Shown one piece after another: positions 1 to 5,759 of a DNA stretch of 6,826 nucleotides. Made by a program: the position numbers and the translations under genes. How positions within the stretch are numbered: position 1 is the first letter of the stretch; every line of letters begins with the position of its first letter. The DNA is taken from assembly GCA_022601215.1 (NCBI GenBank), contig JAHZIZ010000074.1, positions 1 to 6,826 on the forward strand, written 5' to 3'. This DNA comes from Bacteroidota bacterium (GTDB lineage Bacteria; Bacteroidota; Bacteroidia; Flavobacteriales; Flavobacteriaceae). The notes beneath the pieces are model-generated. The model had not been told where the DNA came from. It worked only from the letters and a program-made list of their open reading frames with translations, and did not search any database.

Positions 1-1934
1 ATGCAAAAGCCACGGTGTTTTTTAAAGATATTATATCCACCCATCCCAATAACAAAACAGCGCGCTTATGTTTAGGCAGGGCCGTTGGACTATCCGGAAG
101 GCCTAAGAAAGCAAAAGAGCTATTTATAGATTTGTTATCCGATTTTCCATCAGACTTTGAAATTGAGCTTAACTACGCAGAGGCATTACTGTGGAATAAA
201 GAATATACTGAAGCAAAAAAACACTATAAAGACTTAATAAAACATAAACCGCAAGACTTCTCTGCATTATTAGGATACGCAAACACCTTATCCAATCTAA
301 AAGAATATGATCAAGCCCTTTCATGGATTGAAAAGGCCCTAAGTATATTTCCAGAGAATAAAAACGCCTTGGTTTCACAGAAATATATGCGATTAGGGAA
401 GGCAGCACAACTAATTGAACAAGAAAACCCCTCTGCAGCACTATTGTTACTAAACGAAAACTTTGAAAATTTCCCCAATGATTTGGATACGCGACGTGCT
501 ATTATAAACATTCAACTCATACATAACGACCTTGAAGGAGCCGAAAAAAACACACTTAGTTTAAAAGACAGTATAGAAATTTTCACTGGTTTATCTTTAA
601 TCTTTCATAAACGAAAAAAGGATAAAAAAGCACTCGATTATGCCAAGATAGCCTTCCAATATTTAGCCGAATTTCCCTCTCTAGATGATGAGATTCACGT
701 GTCTGAACGATATGTTCAAGCCTTACTTTGGAACGGAAAAATAGCTCAAGTAAAAAAAGAACTTAAGAAATTAGAAAAACGATTTCCAAAAGACCCATTT
801 GTACTTAGATTGAAAGCCAGTTTAGGAATGTATACAGGTCAATTCAAAAAAAGTATTACCCTGTATGAAAATATATTATCAAAAGACAGCACTTCGTTTG
901 ACGGAAACTTGGGGATTGCTAATGCTTACAAAGGTAGAGGCAACTTAAAACTAGCCTTACTTTTTGCGAATAAAACATTGGAATTTTACCCTAATCAAAT
1001 AGACGCGAAAAAGCTCATTAAGGAAATAGAAACTAGCATGTCTCCAACAGTGGGGACACGAACTATGTATACTGTGGACAATGGAAAAAATGAAGCTCAA
1101 GGAATTCATACAACTGGAAGAATTCCATTTTCAAACAGGTTAGTTTCAACTCTTGAGTATGAATACAGATCGACTGAAAACAAGATTAGTAAGGAGATGG
1201 CTTACAATAATAACATTCGTTTTGGTCTTGATTATAGATTACTAAACAACACGTGGATTTGTAATAAGGTAGGATTTATAAAAGCGACAGGGCCATCCAA
1301 TAATTTTCAAGAGATTAATGGTTCCATTTTCATTAAATCAAGACCATTGCCATTGCAATACCTGGAAGTTGGGTACAGTAGAAATCTACAAAACTTTAAC
1401 GCCGCATTAATTGATGAACAAATATTCATGAATAATTTTTCACTGAATTATAATATGGGCACCAATATAGGTCTGGGATGGTATACGGGGTTTATGCACA
1501 CTGCTCAAACGGATCAAAATTCAAGGGACCTTTTGTTTACATCACTCTATTACAATTTCGGCAAGCGTCCCAACCTTAAAGGTGGTGTAAACTATCAATA
1601 TCTTTCCTTTAAAAACCAGAGACCATCTCTATACTTTAGTCCCGATAAGTATCAGGCATTGGAGTTATTTGCAGAAATTTCAGGAAACAAAGGGAACTTT
1701 AGTTATCACATAAATACCGCTGTCGGCATGCAATATTTACAAGAAGATTCTAGCACCTCACTTTTTAGAATTGAGGGTAGTTTGAATTATACACCTTCCG
1801 AAAGATTAAGAACAACTGCCTACTCTAAATACAGTAACATTGCATCAGCAACTGCCACTGGTTTCGAATTTTTAGAAGTAGGGGTTCAATTCCAATGGTC
1901 ACTAACTAAACGCAACGTCAAGAAAAGCTTATAA
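1..1934 (+). CDS. TPR plus outer-membrane beta-barrel protein, 5'-truncated (BcsC/PgaA-like export protein)
   Basis: The reading frame is open to the left edge (first complete codon at position 3), so the true start and any signal peptide lie outside the window; an internal GTG at 15 is not a credible start because TPR sequence precedes it. Residues are numbered from position 3. Residues 1 to about 345 are helical TPR-like repeats, with recurring A..LL patterns and FPxD/HPNN turns, for example near NYAEALLWNKEYTEAKKHY. From about 347 to the end the sequence changes to alternating aromatic/polar beta strands, with a YFSPDKY motif at 544-550 and a last strand ending VQFQWSL. TPR followed by a barrel with a YFSP-type motif is the architecture of BcsC, PgaA and relatives, which pass exopolysaccharide across the outer membrane. 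The export role is inference; no synthase gene is visible. Its stop overlaps that of the converging LytTR gene. Confidence 0.8.
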   Translation, partial: AKATVFFKDIISTHPNNKTARLCLGRAVGLSGRPKKAKELFIDLLSDFPSDFEIELNYAEALLWNKEYTEAKKHYKDLIKHKPQDFSALLGYANTLSNLKEYDQALSWIEKALSIFPENKNALVSQKYMRLGKAAQLIEQENPSAALLLLNENFENFPNDLDTRRAIINIQLIHNDLEGAEKNTLSLKDSIEIFTGLSLIFHKRKKDKKALDYAKIAFQYLAEFPSLDDEIHVSERYVQALLWNGKIAQVKKELKKLEKRFPKDPFVLRLKASLGMYTGQFKKSITLYENILSKDSTSFDGNLGIANAYKGRGNLKLALLFANKTLEFYPNQIDAKKLIKEIETSMSPTVGTRTMYTVDNGKNEAQGIHTTGRIPFSNRLVSTLEYEYRSTENKISKEMAYNNNIRFGLDYRLLNNTWICNKVGFIKATGPSNNFQEINGSIFIKSRPLPLQYLEVGYSRNLQNFNAALIDEQIFMNNFSLNYNMGTNIGLGWYTGFMHTAQTDQNSRDLLFTSLYYNFGKRPNLKGGVNYQYLSFKNQRPSLYFSPDKYQALELFAEISGNKGNFSYHINTAVGMQYLQEDSSTSLFRIEGSLNYTPSERLRTTAYSKYSNIASATATGFEFLEVGVQFQWSLTKRNVKKSL

Positions 1935-2651
1935 CAAATTTAGACGCTTCATCAATTCGGATCTATTGGAACGACTTATCGGAACCACATCCCTTTCAAT
2001 TAACACACTATTATCTTCTATATCAATTATCTTCTTAATATGAATAATATAGGATCGATGAACTTTTAAAAAAAGATTGTCGGGTAATTTCTCCTCTATT
2101 TTCTTAAGAGTTGAATGAACCGTATAGTTTTTCTCATGCGTTTTGATTAAGATATAATCTCCTTTGGCTTCGATAAGATAAATACTTTCAAAATCAATTT
2201 TTATCAATCTTCTATCAATATTTACATACAATTCTTTATCGGAAGTATTGTTTGAATCAGTGGATTCCTTCTTATCCATATCAATAACAGATGTTGTTAC
2301 ATTTGTACTTTCCACTTTTTGCATGGCCTTCAAAAACCTAGGTAAAGTAACAGGTTTTAAAAGGTAATCTACAATACAATCATATTCGAACGCTTCAAAC
2401 GCCAAATTTTTGTCCGATGTTGTCAATACTATCTTTGGAGGCGTTTTCAAGGTGTCAATAAAATCGAATCCCGTAAAATCAGGCATATGTATATCCAAGA
2501 AAATAAGATCTACCTCATTCTTATTCAAAAACTTAATGGCCTGAATAGCATTCGGAAATTCCTCGACAACCTCTAATCCATCTACACTTGCACACAGGTG
2601 CGCAATAATAGCTCTAGCAGTAGCTTCATCATCAATTATGATACATTTCAT
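1929..2651 (-). CDS. LytTR-family DNA-binding response regulator
   Basis: A 240-residue protein with an N-terminal receiver and a C-terminal LytTR DNA-binding domain (LytR/AlgR family). Receiver landmarks are the acidic pocket D7-D8-E9, phospho-acceptor D53 in FLDIHMP, T77/T78 in the LTTS strand and K99 in LLKP. A polar Ser/Asn/Asp-rich linker covers about 113-138. The LytTR domain runs from about 140 to 240, with the typical EAKGDYILI strand and the FLKVHRSYIIH segment. It is the last gene of the operon, 11 bases after the HPt gene, and is the only DNA-binding protein of the relay, so it is the likely transcriptional output. LytTR regulators bind direct repeats about two helical turns apart, and such a pair lies upstream of the operon (5651-5685), suggesting autoregulation. 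The start ATG at 2651 fits the family, since the first beta strand (KCIIIDDE) follows directly. Family assignment is firm; targets are inferred. Confidence 0.95.
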   Translation of the reverse strand: MKCIIIDDEATARAIIAHLCASVDGLEVVEEFPNAIQAIKFLNKNEVDLIFLDIHMPDFTGFDFIDTLKTPPKIVLTTSDKNLAFEAFEYDCIVDYLLKPVTLPRFLKAMQKVESTNVTTSVIDMDKKESTDSNNTSDKELYVNIDRRLIKIDFESIYLIEAKGDYILIKTHEKNYTVHSTLKKIEEKLPDNLFLKVHRSYIIHIKKIIDIEDNSVLIERDVVPISRSNRSELMKRLNLL

Positions 2652-2662
2652 AGGTTCAATAA

Positions 2663-2980
2663 TTATAGTAACTCAATAAATTGGGACATTTGTAACAGAA
2701 TAGCTTCAAATTTAGATTGACATTCTAAACGCTCATTTCTCAAATCTTCTTCATAATCCATAGCCACGTAATAGGCTTCTTCCAGTCCTAAAATACTAAT
2801 TTTATGTTTAAGTTTATGAACATATTCTGCAGCCTTTTCATATGAAGCAGCTTCAATATTGGTTTTGTAATCGGAAATTTCGCGAGGAAGTTCTTTCCTT
2901 ACTATGGCAATTAGCTTTTCTTTAAAAGCATTATCACCGCCTGACAATTCTTCAATATATGAAAGATTAGGTTGTTCCAT
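2663..2980 (-). CDS. Stand-alone HPt (histidine phosphotransfer) protein
   Basis: A small 105-residue, all-helical, soluble protein with the HPt signature around residues 50-66: AAEYVHKLKHKISILGL, in which H55 is the predicted phospho-acceptor and the HxLK...G spacing matches the family. No kinase or receiver domain is attached. HPt proteins shuttle phosphoryl groups between two receiver aspartates. Here it sits between a histidine kinase gene (46 bases upstream) and a LytTR response regulator gene (11 bases downstream). The receivers it could connect are the single-domain REC protein at the head of the operon and the receiver of the LytTR regulator. The operon's kinase has no receiver of its own, so the HPt must be charged by the separate REC or by a hybrid kinase encoded elsewhere. 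Family identity is well supported by the motif and length; its partners are inferred from gene order. Confidence 0.88.
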   Translation of the reverse strand: MEQPNLSYIEELSGGDNAFKEKLIAIVRKELPREISDYKTNIEAASYEKAAEYVHKLKHKISILGLEEAYYVAMDYEEDLRNERLECQSKFEAILLQMSQFIELL

Positions 2981-3026
2981 TTGTCAATTTCATGCAAGTT
3001 AAATAAAAAAGAAGATGCGAAGGCAG

Positions 3027-4619
3027 TTATTTCCTAAGGGTAAAGAAAAAGGTAGACCCTTTTCCAACCTTACTCTCTAGCCAAATGTCACCTTGGTGGT
3101 TGTCTACAATTTTTTTTACTATTGCTAAACCTATTCCTGTAGACTCTTTACTTTTATTTAGAGACTGGAACATTTTAAAAATCTTTTGATGATATTGTTT
3201 CTCAATACCGATACCATTGTCACCAATTGAAAATTGATAAAAAGCCCCCTTCTCAACCGCATCTACTTCAATTAGCCCCTCAGTTTTATCAATATAGCGC
3301 ACCGCATTACTAATTAAATTTTGAAATAATTGCAGCACACGAACACGATCTACATTTAAGGTAGGCAAAGGTCTCTTAATTACTAATGAAATGTGCTTCG
3401 GAAAGAAATGTGTTTGCCTTATCTCTTCAATTAGTTCGTTTATGTCTACAGGAGCCAACTTCTTTTCCCCACTAGAAACGCTTGAAAAAGACAACACATC
3501 CGAAATCAATAATTCCATTTTCTCTAGGGTAGACTCAATCAAGGCTAAATTCTGCAAAGTCGCTTGGTCAAAACTATCTATATTATCCTCTTTCATCCAC
3601 TCTACCAGCGCATAAATACTTCGTAAAGGCGATTTTAGATCATGTGAAACTACATGCGCGTATTCCTGTAGTTCGTCATTACTTTTTTCTAAACGTTGCA
3701 TGAGTGATTGTCTATCCTCCTCATTTTTTATCTGTTCTGTAATATCTTCAATTAAAGCTACCTGATACAAAATGGACCCATCTTCATTTCTAACCGCTGC
3801 GACACTTGTTTTTGCCCATACTTTAGACCCGTCTTTTTTTATATAACGCTTCTTTACTACGAAATGATCCAAGCCTTCCTGATTCATTTGATTCATTAAA
3901 TTGACAGAAATATCATGATCATCTTTTAAAGAAATATCCTTTACATGTAAGTCTATTAATTCACTTTCAGTAAATTGTAATAATTCCTGAGCTTTTCTAT
4001 TGGTTTGAATTATCCGTCCATCCTGAGTAAGAATAATGGCCAGGCTCGAATAATCTACAATAGCACTTAATTTTTTTTGTTGTTCGGCAATAATTCCAGC
4101 GCTCAGTTGGTTTTCAGTAATATCTCGAACAATCCCTTGGGCACCAATCGCTTTTTTATGTTCATCATAAATAAGACTAGCGTTGATATGCACCCATCGA
4201 ATTTGTTTATCCTTCGTAAATATTCTGGCTCGATAGTTAGTAAAAAAACCATGTTCCAATAATTGATTATAAGAGTCCATGGCATACTTGAGATCTGCCT
4301 TGTATATTAAACTCACTACATTTATTGGTTCTATAGCTAAATCATATCCAAACAATTTTGTGGCGGCCTCGTTCATTTCCAGAACATCTCCACGGATGTT
4401 CATTACAACATAAGCATCAATAATATTATGAAACACCCCTTTAAGTCGAGAAGTCTTTTCCAAGACTAATTTCTCTAATTTTCTATTGGATTTTGTCAAC
4501 TCTTGAGTAAGAGCGAACAACTCGGCCGACTTCTTCTCAAGTATGGCTTCAGCTTGCTTTCTTGCTGCTCGTTCTCGCTTTAAAGCGCGTTCATATATTT
4601 TTAATTGATCATCACTCAT
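3027..4619 (-). CDS. Soluble PAS-PAS sensor histidine kinase, H-NOX associated
   Basis: A 530-residue histidine kinase with no membrane segment. It has an Arg/Lys/Glu-rich coiled coil at about 6-62, PAS 1 about 62-170 (ending GIVRDITE), PAS 2 about 183-296 (ending IEDITEQ), HisKA with the H box VSHDLKSP (phospho-accepting H326), and a HATPase domain with N box LFQNLISNA (N434, N438), G1 DNGIGI (D467) and G2 TGIGLAI (G495, G497). It lacks a receiver domain, so phosphate must pass to a separate protein. I chose the ATG at 4619, giving an 8-base ATGAGTGA overlap with the H-NOX stop; an upstream in-frame ATG at 4652 would add 11 residues and a 41-base overlap. Kinases next to H-NOX genes are known to be controlled by the ligand state of H-NOX, and this one probably is too (inference). 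The PAS domains may sense further signals; no cofactor ligand is recognisable. Confidence 0.92.
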   Translation of the reverse strand: MSDDQLKIYERALKRERAARKQAEAILEKKSAELFALTQELTKSNRKLEKLVLEKTSRLKGVFHNIIDAYVVMNIRGDVLEMNEAATKLFGYDLAIEPINVVSLIYKADLKYAMDSYNQLLEHGFFTNYRARIFTKDKQIRWVHINASLIYDEHKKAIGAQGIVRDITENQLSAGIIAEQQKKLSAIVDYSSLAIILTQDGRIIQTNRKAQELLQFTESELIDLHVKDISLKDDHDISVNLMNQMNQEGLDHFVVKKRYIKKDGSKVWAKTSVAAVRNEDGSILYQVALIEDITEQIKNEEDRQSLMQRLEKSNDELQEYAHVVSHDLKSPLRSIYALVEWMKEDNIDSFDQATLQNLALIESTLEKMELLISDVLSFSSVSSGEKKLAPVDINELIEEIRQTHFFPKHISLVIKRPLPTLNVDRVRVLQLFQNLISNAVRYIDKTEGLIEVDAVEKGAFYQFSIGDNGIGIEKQYHQKIFKMFQSLNKSKESTGIGLAIVKKIVDNHQGDIWLESKVGKGSTFFFTLRK

Positions 4620-5154
4620 TTCTTGTAATACTGAACCGAACCTCAGTACCATCTTCCTTTAATTTTTCTAACAAAATAGTTGCTGTACTATTGAAATGTT
4701 CGAATGTTTTATTCATTAACCCAAGTCCAAAACTATACATGGCTCTGCTAGACCTGTAAAGCATAACAAGTGTCTTTTCTGTCTTTTTCTCAATAGTAAA
4801 AGTAGGCAATTCTGCATCAGGGTAAATCTTCCTTACCTCTACATGGATATGATTTTCAATACATGATAGCATTTCAATTGGATCATCATACTGCGCTAAA
4901 AAACCTGGATAACTCTTCTCAATTACTCCAAAAAAATGCTCTGCGTACACTTCAAGTAATGTGTCTATTGAAAGACCTGTTTCCTTACTAAGATGTGTTA
5001 GAAGAGAAAGCATCTCAGAAAAATTGTAAGTACCTACTGAAGTATAAATCCCTCCGGAATCTAAATCAGATTCATTAATTATGGTATCTACCATTTCAAT
5101 ACCAAACTTTTCTTCGACAAGTTCTAATAATTCTGTAAAAACAATTCCTTTCAT
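4612..5154 (-). CDS. H-NOX heme nitric-oxide sensor protein
   Basis: A 180-residue stand-alone H-NOX (HNOB) protein, the usual length for bacterial members. Family marks are the MKGIVF start, the SGGIYTSVGTY segment (33-43), the heme-ligand region HIHVEVRKIYPDAELP, with H104 aligning to proximal His102 of the Thermoanaerobacter protein and P117 to its heme-bending Pro115, and the heme-propionate motif YxSxR as Y133-S135-R137. The position matching the distal O2-stabilising Tyr140 is F142, and Asn74 of that protein is F74 here, which favours NO over O2 binding. The only cysteine is C98, so the Cys-rich zinc site of some Vibrio homologues is absent. The gene overlaps the receiver gene by 4 bases (ATGA) and the kinase gene by 8, implying translational coupling and balanced amounts. 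In known systems NO-bound H-NOX changes the autophosphorylation of its partner kinase; that role here is inferred from context. Confidence 0.96.
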   Translation of the reverse strand: MKGIVFTELLELVEEKFGIEMVDTIINESDLDSGGIYTSVGTYNFSEMLSLLTHLSKETGLSIDTLLEVYAEHFFGVIEKSYPGFLAQYDDPIEMLSCIENHIHVEVRKIYPDAELPTFTIEKKTEKTLVMLYRSSRAMYSFGLGLMNKTFEHFNSTATILLEKLKEDGTEVRFSITRNE

Positions 5155-5564
5155 ATTATTTTGATTAATTCATTTTCGCTCCAATAATCTAGCGTCTTTC
5201 CAATTTTATAGACATAATCATCATATTTTAAAGGCTTTAAAATATATCCCGCAATACCCACTTGGTAACATTCAAGCATGTCTTTTTGATTGTTTGAGGT
5301 TGTTAGAATAATCGTTGGCAAAAAACGTAATACCTCATCTGTTTTTAAAATTCGTAAAAATTCAATTCCATTTATTTTAGGCATATTCAAATCTAAAAAA
5401 ATGATGTCAGGCAAGTTTTTATCCTCCTTCAATATCTTCAAAGCCTCTTCACCATTCCTCGCTTCTATTAATTGATGGGACATCTCAAGTTTTTTGATAG
5501 CTCGATTTAATTTCATCACTTCGATAGTATCATCTTCGATGAGCAATATTTTTAATTCTTTCAT
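5151..5564 (-). CDS. Single-domain response regulator (Rcp/CheY-like receiver)
   Basis: A 137-residue receiver with no output domain. The acidic pocket is E10-D11-D12, the phospho-acceptor is D58 in FLDLNMP, T88/T89 lie in ILTTS, and K110 is in ILKPL. The FLDLNMPKINGIEFL and LTTSNNQKDM segments resemble Rcp-type receivers that pair with soluble PAS or phytochrome kinases. I chose the ATG at 5564 because MKELKILLIEDD begins at the expected first strand; an in-frame ATG at 5603 would add 13 residues (MTLYGLYYKRSKT) unlike the family. It is the first gene of the operon and its TGA overlaps the H-NOX start as ATGA. The likely role is intermediate carrier, Spo0F-like, taking phosphate from the kinase and passing it to the HPt protein. 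It could instead act as a phosphate sink or bind a target directly, like CheY. Confidence 0.92.
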   Translation of the reverse strand: MKELKILLIEDDTIEVMKLNRAIKKLEMSHQLIEARNGEEALKILKEDKNLPDIIFLDLNMPKINGIEFLRILKTDEVLRFLPTIILTTSNNQKDMLECYQVGIAGYILKPLKYDDYVYKIGKTLDYWSENELIKII

Positions 5565-5634
5565 AGTTTTCGAGCGCTTATAATATAAGCCATACAAGGT
5601 CATTAGATTTTTATAAAATAAATAATTATATAGA

Positions 5635-5642
5635 CAAAGCTA
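5635..5642 (-). promoter_or_regulatory. Candidate -7 promoter element of the H-NOX relay operon
   Basis: The minus strand reads TAGCTTTG, a full match to the Bacteroidota -7 consensus TAnnTTTG. It would place the transcript start about 65 bases before the receiver ATG at 5564. No good -33 TTG lies at 17-20 bases upstream; that position is occupied by the ATTCGTC repeat. A missing -33 element overlapped by an activator site is what an activator-dependent promoter would look like. Assigned by consensus match only. Confidence 0.5.
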
Positions 5643-5650
5643 TCATTTAC

Positions 5651-5685
5651 TATAGACGAATAACCATTAAGTGTCGACGAATGGT
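5651..5685 (-). promoter_or_regulatory. Direct-repeat operator, candidate LytTR binding site
   Basis: On the minus strand there are two same-orientation 14-base copies: ACCATTCGTCGACA (5685 to 5672) and GTTATTCGTCTATA (5664 to 5651). They share ATTCGTCnA and start exactly 21 bp apart, two helical turns. The upstream copy contains CCATTCGTC, one base from the AlgR site CCGTTCGTC as I recall it; AlgR is a LytTR regulator, and the family favours repeats with about 21-bp period. The downstream copy ends 8 bp before the TAGCTTTG promoter box, a usual place for an activator. The LytTR protein of the same operon is the obvious candidate ligand. The repeat is seen directly; the binding is inferred. 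Confidence 0.5.
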
Positions 5686-5690
5686 TTTTG

Positions 5691-5698
5691 TATTTTTG
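5691..5698 (+). promoter_or_regulatory. Candidate -7 promoter element of the epimerase gene
   Basis: TATTTTTG matches TAnnTTTG and would give a leader of roughly 50-55 bases before the ATG at 5760. There is no convincing -33 TTG in the expected window, and the region is T-rich, so a chance match is quite possible. The ATTCGTC repeats lie immediately upstream, so both divergent promoters could share the operator. Confidence 0.35.
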
Positions 5699-5733
5699 AT
5701 AAGTGAACGCTATAAATAGTCCAAAAAAATTCA

Positions 5734-5747
5734 GTTATTCGCTTACA
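5734..5747 (+). promoter_or_regulatory. Third, inverted copy of the ATTCG motif
   Basis: GTTATTCGCTTACA on the plus strand matches the minus-strand copy GTTATTCGTCTATA at 11 of 14 positions, including the first eight bases. It lies in the presumed leader of the epimerase gene, upstream of and opposite in orientation to the pair at 5651-5685. It could be an auxiliary site for the same regulator or a chance match. Confidence 0.3.
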
Positions 5748-5759
5748 ATTTAGAAATCC

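Larger units (their letters stand above)
5565..5759. promoter_or_regulatory. Divergent intergenic regulatory region
   Basis: These 195 AT-rich bases separate the receiver start (minus) from the epimerase start (plus). They contain a candidate TAnnTTTG promoter element for each direction, a pair of ATTCGTC direct repeats 21 bp apart, and a third, inverted copy. No RNA gene or extra ORF of note is visible. A 7-base inverted repeat, AACCATT (5662-5668) and AATGGTT (5680-5686), overlaps the direct-repeat pair and may be incidental to it. Confidence 0.7.

Noticed and set aside
169..511. Minus-strand open frames of 90 and 66 codons within the TPR region
   Set aside because: They are antisense to a clear TPR coding frame and have no recognisable domain; they are shadow frames in AT-rich coding DNA.
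2981..3026. Possible terminator or promoter between the kinase and HPt genes
   Set aside because: There is a short T-rich run on the minus strand but only a 3-bp stem before it, and no TAnnTTTG match; this does not support an operon break.
3391..3615. Plus-strand 74-codon frame inside the kinase gene
   Set aside because: It lies opposite the conserved HisKA/HATPase coding sequence and its translation shows no domain.
4077..4285. Small frames on both strands across the first PAS region
   Set aside because: They overlap well-supported PAS coding sequence in the wrong frame.
4562..4759. Plus-strand 65-codon frame across the H-NOX/kinase junction
   Set aside because: It is antisense to the start of the kinase and the end of the H-NOX gene, both of which have strong family matches.
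5290..5475. Plus-strand 61-codon frame within the receiver gene
   Set aside because: It is antisense to the conserved receiver core including the phospho-acceptor region.
5565..5603. Upstream in-frame ATG (5603) for the receiver gene
   Set aside because: The 13 extra residues are unlike receiver N-termini, while the ATG at 5564 is directly followed by the first receiver strand.
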